Shown: piece after piece, positions 1 through 8,408 of the stretch
Layout of the letters: each line of letters begins with the position of its first letter
How positions within the stretch are numbered: position 1 is the stretch's first letter
From: an uncultured Ignavibacteria bacterium
Lineage (GTDB): Bacteria; Bacteroidota; Ignavibacteria; Ignavibacteriales; Melioribacteraceae
Assembly: GCA_937930275.1 (NCBI GenBank)
Contig: CALGLM010000021.1
Coordinates: 1 to 15,163, forward strand
Reading direction: 5' to 3'
Length of the DNA stretch: 15,163 nucleotides
Made by a program: the position numbers and the translations under genes
The notes under the pieces: model-generated
The model's input: only the letters and a program-made list of their open reading frames with translations
Told to the model about the DNA's origin: nothing
Database searches by the model: none

Positions 1-584
1 ATTTCGTCCTTTTCGGCAACATTACTTGTACTTTCTCTAAATCCAATATATAAATTTTCATTCAATAAATTATATTTTAGTCCTTCAGTAGTAAAAGTAG
101 TTTTTTCTGTTAATCCGTAAAAAGAAATAATTTCTCCTACTTCTGTTTTAAAGACCTTTTTGCCTGAATAGCATGATAATATAGAATTATAATGAACAAA
201 ATGAATTTTTAACTTGTCGCTATATTTAATAAGGATTGAGATATTTCCAATAGTGTGATCAATTCTATCGCCTGTTGCTCCAAATATTACCAGTTCAGAA
301 TAACCAAGTTCTATTAAAAAATCGATTGCTTTTTCTATATCGGTATTATCTTGATTTGTAATTTTAACAATTTTGCATTGTTTTAGTTCATAATATTTAA
401 GAACTTCAGATCGCACGGAATCAAGATCCCCAATTATATATAGTGGCAGTAATTTCAATTTATAAATATTATTAGCACCGCCGTCTGCACAAATAATATC
501 ATTAAAGCCTATTTTCTTTAATTTTTTTATTTTGCCAATTTTCGGTAAATAACCGTTTGCTATTATTAATGCGCGCTTTTTCAA
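1..584 (-). CDS. thiN: Thiamine pyrophosphokinase (C-terminus cut by window edge)
   Basis: Transfers pyrophosphate from ATP to thiamine to give TPP in the cytoplasm. About 194 codons are visible; the family is usually 205-220 residues, so only the last few are missing. Seen by translation: LIIANG near residue 6, ADGGAN at about 33-38, GDLDS at about 52-56 (the GDFDS-type metal/diphosphate motif), a QDNTDIEKA segment, GATGDRIDH (the G-x-G-G-R-x-DH motif) and a C-terminal TSNV. The start is probably TTG at 584-582, overlapping the TGA stop of the upstream receptor (TTGA), with no ATG nearby. An ATT a few codons further up in the same open frame is a less likely alternative. The gene is co-transcribed with the TonB receptor under the TPP riboswitch, so its product's end metabolite should repress it. 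Family assignment is firm; the exact start is not. Confidence 0.9.
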   Translation of the reverse strand, partial: MKKRALIIANGYLPKIGKIKKLKKIGFNDIICADGGANNIYKLKLLPLYIIGDLDSVRSEVLKYYELKQCKIVKITNQDNTDIEKAIDFLIELGYSELVIFGATGDRIDHTIGNISILIKYSDKLKIHFVHYNSILSCYSGKKVFKTEVGEIISFYGLTEKTTFTTEGLKYNLLNENLYIGFRESTSNVAEKDE

Positions 585-3061
585 AATTCTAATTTTAATC
601 CTAAATAAAAATTTCTTTCAGCACCCGGGAAAAACTCATTTCCATAAGCATAGGATGCATATAATTTATTAAAAACATTATTTATTTGAAATGTAAAAGT
701 AATATCTTTTAATATCGGTTCAAAACATGCTTTATAACTAATTTGTGCATTTGATATAAAATAGGGCTCTATAACATTATCATTATATTCTAAAAACGAA
801 GGGTATAATTCTAAATATTCTTTAATATTATTTTCATAATTATCTGAAAATGATTTTCCTATGTACTTGCCGCTAAATTGTAAAAATAAATTTTTAAATC
901 GGTAATTTACAATTGCATTAACAATTAGATTCGGAAATCCGCCTAATCTATTACCTGCTAAATTTAAACGAGTACTACCCTGCAATCCATCAACTTCAAT
1001 AAACTCACTTCCGGAAATAATTTCGTTACGATTTACATTTATATTTGAAATAAATTCAAAACCTATGTTTGTTTTAAATGTAGCAGCTAATTCAATTCCG
1101 TAATGAACAGTTTTATCCATATTTCCTGTCATAGGTTGTCCAAATCTATCAAGTTGACCGTTAGCAACAATTTCATTTTTAAACTGCATATAATAAAAAT
1201 TTGCATCAAAGTTTATATTAGACGAAGAGTAATTTCCTCCTACTTCAAAACCAGTCATGTTTTCCGGTTTTACTAATGGATTATTAAAATTAAAAGAGCC
1301 GTCTTCGTTTTGCTTGAATTGCGGAATTGCGCCTCCGCTCGATTCTGCAGCATCATAATAATTTTTTAATCTCGGTTCTCTTGAAACATTTGAAATACTT
1401 ATATATGTATTCAAATTTCTATTAAATCTATAACCAAAAGCTAAACGAGGATTTAAAAATAAGTTCTCTATATTAAAATTATTATGCACAAACCGTTCAT
1501 TATTAATTCCATACTTATTATATGAAAGTTGCAATTCGGCTAAAATCGTCATGTCATCAAAAGGTATGTAATTTTCCGTCACAAAAAAATTAAAAATGTC
1601 CTTTTTTCCTTCATAATAATAATATCTGTAATTAGAAGTTACCCCCGAAGGAATGTTTTCGGCATAATTTATACTGCCCCAATGTATAGATTTATGAAAA
1701 CGAAGTTCAGTCCCTACTATTAAGTCACCATTTGCGTGTTTAATTGCTATTCTTGGTATCCAACCCCATTGTCTATTTTCAACCATTGCCCTTATTATTG
1801 AATTGCTTACATTTTGAACAACATTATAACCGAATTCCGGTGTTAAACGGAAATAAGAGTTATCTGCCCAAGAACCGTCATAATCAAAATATCCGTTGCC
1901 TATTATTCCGAATATAGCAGAGTTAATTTTAACATTATCATTAAGCTTATATTCGTTTAATATCTCAAAATGTGGCTGAAAAAATTGCTCTTGTTCTTCA
2001 GGCTTTCTTAAAGATTCATAAGTATATTCATTTAAATATTGCGACCAATAATTATGATTCGCCTTGCGTAAAGTTTTATTAGAAATTGCAAATTTTGGTA
2101 AACCTGTATAAGCCAAACCGTCATTAACCAATCCGCCGTATATGTTAATTTGTGTAGTTAATTTATCATCAAATCTAACTGCTGATAAATAAAATGACTT
2201 AAAGTTAACCCAAGAATTGTTTCGATATCCGGAACTTAAAATATTTGAAAGACTAAAATAATAAGAGTACTTGTTATCAATTAAACCGCTTGAAGCAGAA
2301 ATTGAATATTTGCGGGTATTATAATTACCATATCCAATATTAAAGCGTAAAAAAGATCTATCAGAAAAATTAGATGTAATTATATTAATTGCTCCTCCTA
2401 TTGAAGGATATCCGGCAATACCGGAACCTGTTCCCCTTTGAATTTGAATAAGTTCGGTATTTGCAAGTATATCTGGCATATCAAGCCAGTAAACGTTATG
2501 ATCTTCAGGTTCGTTTTGAGGTATTCCGTTTATAGCTACCGAAATTCTCCTTTGATCAAACCCTCTAATATTCAAATAATTATACCCAATCCCGTTTCCT
2601 CCCTCTGAATAAGAAAGTGTAGAAGGTAAATTACTTATTATTTCCGGAATATCTTGTATAGTATATTTTTCTGCAATTGTTGATTTGTCTAAGGCGGAAT
2701 AAGTGAACATTCGTTCTTTTTTATTAATAGACATTCCTTCAACTAAAACAGTTTGACTATTAATCAATTTCTTGTCTAATTCAATAGTAATGTTATTAAA
2801 TTTAATTAAGCTATCTATGCTTAGAACTTTTGTTTCATATCCAAGGAATGAAACAATTAAATAATTATTTACAGCAATATTATTTAATGAAAATAGTCCG
2901 TTTTTATCTGTGCTTATTCCGTTATCAGTCCCCTTTACAATTACGTTAGCATCAATAAGCGGTAATTTATCGGACGAATTAATTACTCTTCCGGTCAATT
3001 TTATCCCCTCACCCATTAAAATACTTGAATAAAGAACAAGAATAAATATAATTTTTTTCAT
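581..3061 (-). CDS. TonB-dependent outer-membrane receptor, probable thiamine transporter
   Basis: An 826-residue outer-membrane receptor expected to import a ligand using the TonB proton-motive system. Seen: a signal peptide (MKKIIFILVLYSS), a CarboxypepD_reg-like beta-sandwich at about 19-97, a plug domain at about 125-230 with LNIRGFDQRR, NGIPQN and GGAINIIT, then a long beta-barrel rich in aromatic residues and ending in LKLEF with a terminal Phe. ATG at 3061 is chosen because AAGGAG lies 5 nt upstream. A longer frame beginning with GTG at 3106 would put its first codons inside the riboswitch terminator and gives no signal peptide at the N-terminus. The gene sits directly behind a TPP riboswitch and overlaps the TPK gene. 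Thi-box-regulated receptors of this kind (called OMR1 in comparative genomics of Bacteroidetes) are thought to import thiamine. The ligand is inferred from context, not from the protein itself. Confidence 0.9.
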   Translation of the reverse strand: MKKIIFILVLYSSILMGEGIKLTGRVINSSDKLPLIDANVIVKGTDNGISTDKNGLFSLNNIAVNNYLIVSFLGYETKVLSIDSLIKFNNITIELDKKLINSQTVLVEGMSINKKERMFTYSALDKSTIAEKYTIQDIPEIISNLPSTLSYSEGGNGIGYNYLNIRGFDQRRISVAINGIPQNEPEDHNVYWLDMPDILANTELIQIQRGTGSGIAGYPSIGGAINIITSNFSDRSFLRFNIGYGNYNTRKYSISASSGLIDNKYSYYFSLSNILSSGYRNNSWVNFKSFYLSAVRFDDKLTTQINIYGGLVNDGLAYTGLPKFAISNKTLRKANHNYWSQYLNEYTYESLRKPEEQEQFFQPHFEILNEYKLNDNVKINSAIFGIIGNGYFDYDGSWADNSYFRLTPEFGYNVVQNVSNSIIRAMVENRQWGWIPRIAIKHANGDLIVGTELRFHKSIHWGSINYAENIPSGVTSNYRYYYYEGKKDIFNFFVTENYIPFDDMTILAELQLSYNKYGINNERFVHNNFNIENLFLNPRLAFGYRFNRNLNTYISISNVSREPRLKNYYDAAESSGGAIPQFKQNEDGSFNFNNPLVKPENMTGFEVGGNYSSSNINFDANFYYMQFKNEIVANGQLDRFGQPMTGNMDKTVHYGIELAATFKTNIGFEFISNINVNRNEIISGSEFIEVDGLQGSTRLNLAGNRLGGFPNLIVNAIVNYRFKNLFLQFSGKYIGKSFSDNYENNIKEYLELYPSFLEYNDNVIEPYFISNAQISYKACFEPILKDITFTFQINNVFNKLYASYAYGNEFFPGAERNFYLGLKLEF

Positions 3062-3066
3062 TTTTA

Positions 3067-3073
3067 ACTCCTT
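3067..3073 (-). promoter_or_regulatory. Shine-Dalgarno deciding the receptor start
   Basis: AAGGAGT lies 5 nt before the ATG at 3061 and just after the U-tract of the riboswitch terminator. It supports the 826-residue start. Because the SD lies outside the hairpin, control is more likely transcriptional than by SD masking. Confidence 0.75.
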
Positions 3074-3079
3074 TAAATT

Positions 3080-3104
3080 AAAAAAGCCGTTTACGGAAAA
3101 CGGC
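3080..3104 (-). terminator. TPP riboswitch expression-platform terminator
   Basis: On the minus strand, GCCGTTT (3104-3098), a 5-nt loop and AAACGGC (3092-3086) form a perfect 7-bp stem followed at once by six T residues (3085-3080). It lies between the TPP aptamer and the receptor start, where a ligand-controlled intrinsic terminator is expected. The 3' arm AACGGCT can also pair with AGCCGTT at the extreme 5' end of the riboswitch (3214-3208), which would break the terminator. Confidence 0.8.
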
Positions 3105-3120
3105 ACTAAATTTATTCCTG

Positions 3121-3215
3121 CTCTGTTTTCCTACGCCGGTATTATCCGGATCAGGTTAAAGGGTATGTTCTCAGCAAACTCCTTGTAGTATAGGAGAGAG
3201 CACCCCTAACGGCTA
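3121..3215 (-). ncRNA. TPP riboswitch (THI element)
   Basis: A thiamine pyrophosphate-sensing aptamer in the leader of the receptor-TPK transcript. Seen on the minus strand in order: GGGGTGC (3206-3200), a P3 hairpin CTCC...GGAG, GCTGAGA (3175-3169), ACCC (3164-3161) pairing with GGG of the first box to make P2, CTGATC (3154-3149), GGATAATACCGGCG and GCGTAGGAAAA (3136-3126). These match the conserved THI-box blocks in the right order and spacing. P1 appears short (GUU at 3210-3208 with AAC at 3127-3125, plus one flanking pair). TPP binding should stabilise P1 and favour the downstream terminator. The aptamer begins about 18 bp after the stop of the upstream transglycosylase gene, and I see no clear promoter in that gap. 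Confidence 0.95.
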
Positions 3216-3232
3216 ATGTTTTTACTGTTTAA

Positions 3233-5974
3233 TTAGTTTGGTATTTGTATTTTTTGTCCTATTGAAACTTTTTCGCTTTTTAAATTATTTACTGACTTAA
3301 GATCATTTACGGAAACAGAATATTTTTTTGCAATAATCCATAATGATTCACCACTTTTAACAGTATGCGTATTAGTAGTAACTTTAGTTGTCTTTTTATT
3401 CTTTGATTTAGAACTATCACTTTTAACAGTGTTACCGGATACAACTAATTCTTGACCTACCGAAATTTTTGTGCCGGTTAAGTTATTCCAATTTTGAATA
3501 TCTTTTATGGAAACGTTGAATTTAGCTGCAATTTTACCGATTGAATCTCCTTTTTTTACAACATATGAAGATGCAGAATTAGTTATTTTTTCGATAGATT
3601 TATCTTTTACCTTTTTATTATTAGGTAATAATGAAAGAGTTTCTCCGGCATTAATTTTATCGGTAGTTAAATTATTCCATTTTTTGATATCTTCTACACT
3701 AACATTATTTTTTTGGGCTATCTCTTCTATTGTATCCCCTTTTTTAATAGTGTAGGAATTTGCATTAACCAGTTTTTTTGAATTATTATCGCCCAATGAA
3801 GTAAGAGCATCCGAATTTTTTATGTTAAGTATTTGACCGGCTGCTATTTTGTTACTTCTTAAATTATTCCAACTTCTAATTTGAGCTATAGTTACATCAA
3901 ATTTATCGGCAATTGTGCTTAAGCTTTCACCGCGTTTAACTTTATATTTAGTTGTTGTTTGAGTGATTTTAATATTTCTATTAACCTCTTCATCACCCGA
4001 GTTACCTAAGAAAATTTTTAAGTTATTACCAACAATTAATTTATCGCCTCTTAACGAATTCCATTTTTTAATTTGTGTAACTTTAACGTTATATTTATCT
4101 GCAATATTTGCTAATGTTTCACCACTTTTAATCTTATGCCTTAACCAGTTGCCGTTTTGAACTAAATTCTCTGATATCTTACTCGCTTTTAATGAATCTA
4201 ATTTTGCAAAATGCTCTTTTTTATCAGCCGGTACATATATATTAAGAGTTTGACCAACTTTTATACTGGTTGTATAAGAAATATTGTTCCAATTACGTAA
4301 ATCGGCAATTCTTACCTGAAATAATTGGGCAATATCGGTTAATGCATCATCTTTTTTAACAGTATATGTTACAACTTCTTTCCCTTCCGGAATAATTAAA
4401 GAATCACCGTCATTCATTTTGGAATAAATTGCAAAATAATCAGTGCTATCAACATTATCCAATTTTACTTCGTAAGGAGCAACTTTTACGGAGGATGTAA
4501 AAATTTCATCTTCTGCGGGCATATTATCGGTATTAATTACAAGATCACTCTCAGAAATAGTCTGTATAGGAATTTTTAGGTTTATTCCCGGATATAATTT
4601 AGTTTTAATTGAAACATTATTTAACTTTGCAAGTCTATTTTTGTTTACGTTGTATTTATTTGCAATTGAATTTAATGTCTCACCTTTTTTAACTTCATGT
4701 AACACAAAATTCTGCTTTAAATCATCAGGTATATTCTTTAAGTTTGTTGCAAAAGCATCATATGATTTTGATGGAATTTTAAGTAAATACCCGCCGGGTA
4801 CTCCGGGAGGAGTACAATTTTGAGTTAACTCAGGATTTAATTCTCTTAAACTTTCAACACTTAATCCTGCACATTTCGATAAAACTGCCAAGTCTATTGC
4901 CTCGTTAATCGGATGAGTCTTAAACTCTATCGGATTTTCGTAAACAAGCTCAGTAAATCCATACATTTCCGGACGACTTGCAATTAATGTAACAGCAATA
5001 TATTGAGGAACATAATTACGGGTTTCTTTGGGTAAATACGGCATTAATGACCAATAATCGGTAGCTCCGGCTCTATTAATAGCACGGGTTACATTCCCTT
5101 CACCGCAATTATATGCAGCTAAAGCTAAATACCAATCACCCAAACTATAGTATAAATCTCTTAAATGTTGTGCAGCTGCTCTTGTTGCTTTTTCTGGATC
5201 CATACGTTCGTCATAATAAAAATTTACGTCCAAACCATATCTTTCGCCTGTTTCACGAATAAATTGCCATAAACCTACTGCTTTAGCCCAAGAACGAGCT
5301 GTCGGATTTAAGCCGCTTTCAATCATGCTTAAGTAAAGCAGTTGTTGCGGAACTTTTTCTTCCTGAAATATTTTAGCCATCATTGGGAAAAACTTCCCTG
5401 ATCTTCCTAACCATCTATTAATATGTTTACGTCCGGTGCCTGTAAAATACTCAATATATTTTTCAACATAAGGGTTTATTTGCAAAGGAAACTCACCCAC
5501 AACAATAGTACTGGATACTTTTGTCTCAGTTTCTAAATACATATTATCAGCTAAATCCGGCAATTTTTTACTTAGCCATTCTTCCAATGCCGAAACAGAT
5601 ATATTTTCCGGTAACTCATCAAATAAATCAACGTAAGCTTTATAGTCATCAACAATAGCAGACTGCAGCTCAATATATGCTTCGTTTTGGTCTATATCCG
5701 GAAAATAACTTAATTTATTAACAATTGATAAAGCAGCTTCAAAATTACTGAAAGCTTCTACTGCATCACCTGATTTTTTTGATTTCAAAGCATCAACATA
5801 ATACTGACGAGCCTCTTCTAAATGCTCGTTAACAATATCTGTCGGTTCGTTATTAATTTCTGCCCCTTCCTTTGTAACCTGTTGATTTTCAGTTTGTTGT
5901 GCTGTTTTAAATATTCCGCACGACGAAATAATTAAAGATAGCATAACAAAAATTAACAGTCTGGTTTTTTGCAT
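3233..5974 (-). CDS. mltD: MltD-like lytic transglycosylase lipoprotein with seven LysM repeats
   Basis: A 913-residue peptidoglycan-cleaving enzyme, expected to be anchored in the outer membrane facing the periplasm. Seen: a lipoprotein signal with lipobox ISSC (Cys19); a short TPR-like helical region at about 50-90; an SLT domain at about 200-330 with catalytic Glu219 in YLSMIES, then [14 protein letters not shown] and ETRNYVPQY; a degenerate LysM-like stretch at about 358-402; then seven LysM modules at about 424-468, 535-581, 611-656, 675-718, 739-783, 802-846 and 869-912. Most LysM units carry a WNNL-type core. E. coli MltD is about 450 residues with two LysM, so the C-terminal half here is greatly expanded. 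GGAGA lies about 10 nt upstream of the ATG. It is followed by no terminator of its own before the TPP riboswitch. Family call is firm; one-to-one orthology with mltD is less certain. Confidence 0.93.
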   Translation of the reverse strand: MQKTRLLIFVMLSLIISSCGIFKTAQQTENQQVTKEGAEINNEPTDIVNEHLEEARQYYVDALKSKKSGDAVEAFSNFEAALSIVNKLSYFPDIDQNEAYIELQSAIVDDYKAYVDLFDELPENISVSALEEWLSKKLPDLADNMYLETETKVSSTIVVGEFPLQINPYVEKYIEYFTGTGRKHINRWLGRSGKFFPMMAKIFQEEKVPQQLLYLSMIESGLNPTARSWAKAVGLWQFIRETGERYGLDVNFYYDERMDPEKATRAAAQHLRDLYYSLGDWYLALAAYNCGEGNVTRAINRAGATDYWSLMPYLPKETRNYVPQYIAVTLIASRPEMYGFTELVYENPIEFKTHPINEAIDLAVLSKCAGLSVESLRELNPELTQNCTPPGVPGGYLLKIPSKSYDAFATNLKNIPDDLKQNFVLHEVKKGETLNSIANKYNVNKNRLAKLNNVSIKTKLYPGINLKIPIQTISESDLVINTDNMPAEDEIFTSSVKVAPYEVKLDNVDSTDYFAIYSKMNDGDSLIIPEGKEVVTYTVKKDDALTDIAQLFQVRIADLRNWNNISYTTSIKVGQTLNIYVPADKKEHFAKLDSLKASKISENLVQNGNWLRHKIKSGETLANIADKYNVKVTQIKKWNSLRGDKLIVGNNLKIFLGNSGDEEVNRNIKITQTTTKYKVKRGESLSTIADKFDVTIAQIRSWNNLRSNKIAAGQILNIKNSDALTSLGDNNSKKLVNANSYTIKKGDTIEEIAQKNNVSVEDIKKWNNLTTDKINAGETLSLLPNNKKVKDKSIEKITNSASSYVVKKGDSIGKIAAKFNVSIKDIQNWNNLTGTKISVGQELVVSGNTVKSDSSKSKNKKTTKVTTNTHTVKSGESLWIIAKKYSVSVNDLKSVNNLKSEKVSIGQKIQIPN

Positions 5975-6123
5975 TAATTTTTTTCTCCGAATTTAACAAA
6001 AACAACATTGCAAAGTATTGATATATATCACAAAAATCAACAAATTGAATTATTATTATTAAAAAAAAATGAAAATTTGCTAATTTTTTACCTTCAAAAT
6101 ATTAACGAGCGTTAATATTTATT
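5975..6123. other. AT-rich spacer between carboxyltransferase and mltD-like gene
   Basis: 149 bp, nearly all A/T. It should hold the promoter of the transglycosylase gene, but I cannot fix one with confidence. It contains an SD (GGAGA, 5988-5984), a 12-bp palindrome TGATATATATCA (6019-6030) and a perfect 11-bp inverted repeat (6097-6120). No intrinsic terminator with a U-tract follows the carboxyltransferase gene, so read-through is possible. Confidence 0.6.
6097..6120. repeat. Perfect 11-bp inverted repeat
   Basis: Arms AAATATTAACG (6097-6107) and CGTTAATATTT (6110-6120), separated by 2 nt. It lies 3 bp beyond the stop of the carboxyltransferase gene. As RNA it could form a 10-bp stem with a 4-nt loop, but no U-run follows on the minus strand, so it is a poor intrinsic terminator. 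The two-fold symmetry with AACG/CGTT centres would suit a dimeric repressor such as a TetR-type protein; that role is a guess. Confidence 0.7.
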
Positions 6124-7668
6124 CTATAAAGGTATGTTATTATGTTTTTTCTTTGGGTTTTTATCAACTTTTGTCTTCAATAATTGAAAAGCATTAATAA
6201 TCCGCAATCTTGTTTCACTCGGAATAATAACATCATCAATAAAACCATGTTCGGCAGCAACAAACGGATTTGCAAACTTATCTACATATTCATTTACCAA
6301 TGCATTTGTTTTTTCAATAGGATTTTCAGAAGTTGCAATATCTTTTTTAAAGATAATTTCAACCGCCCCTTTTGGCCCCATTACTGCTATTTCCGCGGTA
6401 GGCCAGGCAAAATTGAAATCACCCCTTATGTGCTTTGAGTTCATAACATCGTAAGCACCTCCGTATGCTTTTCTGACAATAACAGTTACTTTGGGTACTG
6501 TTGCTTCACAAAATGCAAATAAAAGTTTTGCACCATGCCGTATTATACCGTTCCATTCTTGTTCAGTACCCGGTAAAAATCCCGGCACATCTTCTAATAC
6601 TAATAGCGGTATGTTAAATGCATCACAAAAACGAACAAATCTTGCTCCTTTATTTGATGCGTTTATATCCAACACTCCCGCCAAAATAGCCGGTTGATTT
6701 GCTATAATACCAATTGACATTCCTCCGACTCTTGCAAAACCGGTTATAATATTTTGAGCATAATTTGCATGTACTTCTAAAAATTCTTGATTATCCGAAA
6801 GTAAACTTATAATATCATGCATATCATAAGGCTTTGCCGGATTATCAGGTAAAATTGTATCTAATTTAGGAACAGATAAATTTTGTGAAAAATCAAAATT
6901 CTTTTCCGGTGTAATATCTTTCCAATTTAAGGGCAAATATGAAAATAATTTTCTAATATTTTCAAATACTTCTAACTCGCTCTCAAACGTAAAATGAGCT
7001 ACACCACTTTTTGTAGCATGAGTTTCTGCTCCGCCTAAATCTTCAAAACTAACATCTTCGTGCGTAACCGTCTTTACAACATTTGGTCCGGTTACAAACA
7101 TATGAGAAGTATGTTTTACCATAAACACAAAATCTGTTATAGCAGGACTATAAACTGCTCCCCCTGCGCAAGGACCTAAAATAGCCGAAATTTGCGGAAT
7201 TACACCACTTGCAAGCGTATTTCTTAAAAAGATATCTGCATAACCTCCTAAACTAAGAACTCCTTCCTGTATTCTTGCACCGCCGGAATCATTTAATCCT
7301 ATTATTGGAATGCCTACTTTCATACAGGTATCCATGACCTTTGATATTTTTTTTGCGTGTGTTTCTGATAACGATCCGCCAAAAACCGTAAAATCCTGAC
7401 TAAATATACCTACAGGTCTTCCGCCGATTTTTGCAAAACCGGTAATTACACCGTCACCGGCAATTTTTTGTTTTTCTATTCCAAAATCAGTACCTCTATG
7501 CTTAACAAAAATATCAGTTTCTTCAAAACTACCTTCATCAACAAGTAATAAAATTCGTTCTCGTGCTGTTAACTTTCCCTTTGCGTGTTGTTGTGTTATT
7601 TTATCGTCTCCGCCCCCCTTTTGTGCTTCAATTCGTTTTTTAATTAAATTTTCTATTTTTTCTTTCAT
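6124..7668 (-). CDS. pccB: Acyl-CoA (propionyl-CoA type) carboxylase, carboxyltransferase subunit
   Basis: The beta/carboxyltransferase subunit of a biotin-dependent acyl-CoA carboxylase, 514 residues, the usual length. It moves carboxyl from carboxybiotin to propionyl-CoA (or a related acyl-CoA), giving methylmalonyl-CoA; the same fold also serves as the alpha subunit of methylmalonyl-CoA decarboxylase. Seen: N-terminal crotonase-fold half with [12 protein letters not shown] (about 96-107), GGARIQEGV (129-137) and [11 protein letters not shown] (165-175); C-terminal half with VPGFLPG (361-367) and [11 protein letters not shown] (399-409). Asp407 in that last segment is the residue type seen in propionyl-CoA-preferring enzymes. 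No biotin carboxylase or biotin carrier gene is in the window. The ATG overlaps the TGA of the upstream ABC ATPase (ATGA, 4 nt), implying coupled translation. Family certain; substrate likely but not proven. Confidence 0.93.
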   Translation of the reverse strand: MKEKIENLIKKRIEAQKGGGDDKITQQHAKGKLTARERILLLVDEGSFEETDIFVKHRGTDFGIEKQKIAGDGVITGFAKIGGRPVGIFSQDFTVFGGSLSETHAKKISKVMDTCMKVGIPIIGLNDSGGARIQEGVLSLGGYADIFLRNTLASGVIPQISAILGPCAGGAVYSPAITDFVFMVKHTSHMFVTGPNVVKTVTHEDVSFEDLGGAETHATKSGVAHFTFESELEVFENIRKLFSYLPLNWKDITPEKNFDFSQNLSVPKLDTILPDNPAKPYDMHDIISLLSDNQEFLEVHANYAQNIITGFARVGGMSIGIIANQPAILAGVLDINASNKGARFVRFCDAFNIPLLVLEDVPGFLPGTEQEWNGIIRHGAKLLFAFCEATVPKVTVIVRKAYGGAYDVMNSKHIRGDFNFAWPTAEIAVMGPKGAVEIIFKKDIATSENPIEKTNALVNEYVDKFANPFVAAEHGFIDDVIIPSETRLRIINAFQLLKTKVDKNPKKKHNNIPL

Positions 7669-8408
7669 AACACAAAATCTCGTAGATTGTAATCAGATAG
7701 TTTTTTATTTAAGTCGTCTTTTATTTTTAGAAATAATTCTGACTGTAACCTTAACTGAACATTTTCGTCCTTTAGTTCAATTTTCTCTTCAAAAAGTTTT
7801 TCAAAAGGATTCCCTTTCGCAAATACAATTTTATCAGAAACAAGTATTGAATCAGTATAATTTGAAGACGCTATTAGAAATGTGATGTCAATTCTTTTTT
7901 TTAGATTCAATAATAAATTAAATATTTCAATTTTTGTTAAATTTTTCATTTTTAAGAATACATCATCTAATAAAAACATATCTGCATTCAAAATTAACCC
8001 AACAGCTAAAGCAATTCTGAATAAAAAGCCTTTGCTCTCTAAATTAGGTACATGATTTTCATATCCCTCTAAACCGACTAAATTCAGTATAGTTTTAACT
8101 TTTTTATCGTGAACTTCATCAGTATAAAGTTTTATCACATTTTTTACAGTCAAATTATTTGGAATAATTGAATGCTGAGGTATATAAAACGACCTTTTCC
8201 CAAAAAACTGAATATTTTTAGAATATCTATTTTCATTAATTATTTTTAGCGAAGTTGTTTTGCCGCTTCCGAGAGGAGCAAAAATTGTGGTTATACTGTT
8301 TTTTTCCACTTTAAAAGTTAAATCTTTAATAACCGTACTATTATTTTCTTCGGCAATATTTAAATTATTTACATTTAAAATTAATTTATCAGTCATATTT
8401 TTGCTCAA
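7665..8408 (-). CDS. Degenerate ABC transporter ATPase subunit
   Basis: Resembles ATPases of the NitT/TauT/SsuB importer class, but key motifs are altered. Seen: Walker A is APLGSGKTT (44-52) with Ala for the first Gly but the Lys-Thr core intact; Q-loop Gln78 in IPQHS; the LSGGQ signature is replaced by ESKGF (124-128); Walker B FLLDD (145-149) has Asp149 where the catalytic Glu is expected; and the H-loop position is Ser182 instead of His. The frame is intact at 247 codons, arguing against simple decay. The start is ambiguous: TTG at 8408 directly after the permease stop, or ATG at 8396 (243 residues), which I slightly prefer because it gives a typical N-terminus. It follows the permease without a gap and overlaps the carboxyltransferase start by 4 nt. 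Membership of the ABC superfamily is clear; whether it hydrolyses ATP is not. Confidence 0.8.
   Translation of the reverse strand: MSKNMTDKLILNVNNLNIAEENNSTVIKDLTFKVEKNSITTIFAPLGSGKTTSLKIINENRYSKNIQFFGKRSFYIPQHSIIPNNLTVKNVIKLYTDEVHDKKVKTILNLVGLEGYENHVPNLESKGFLFRIALAVGLILNADMFLLDDVFLKMKNLTKIEIFNLLLNLKKRIDITFLIASSNYTDSILVSDKIVFAKGNPFEKLFEEKIELKDENVQLRLQSELFLKIKDDLNKKLSDYNLRDFVL

Noticed and set aside
3062..3106. Longer N-terminus for the TonB receptor starting at GTG 3106
   Set aside because: The extra codons run through the riboswitch terminator, would bury the signal peptide, and a strong SD precedes the ATG at 3061.
3233..4703. Repeated DNA motifs with regular spacing, resembling a repeat array or CRISPR
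   Set aside because: They are imperfect and coding; they are the LysM modules of the transglycosylase.
3507..4823. Plus-strand open frames inside the transglycosylase gene
   Set aside because: They are antisense shadows of the LysM repeats with no SD and no recognisable domain.
6184..6697. Plus-strand open frames inside the carboxyltransferase gene
   Set aside because: They lie opposite conserved carboxyltransferase coding sequence and show no domain features.
7665..8408. Degenerate ABC ATPase called as a pseudogene
   Set aside because: The reading frame is intact at full length with coupled start and stop to its neighbours, so loss of motifs alone does not show it is non-functional.
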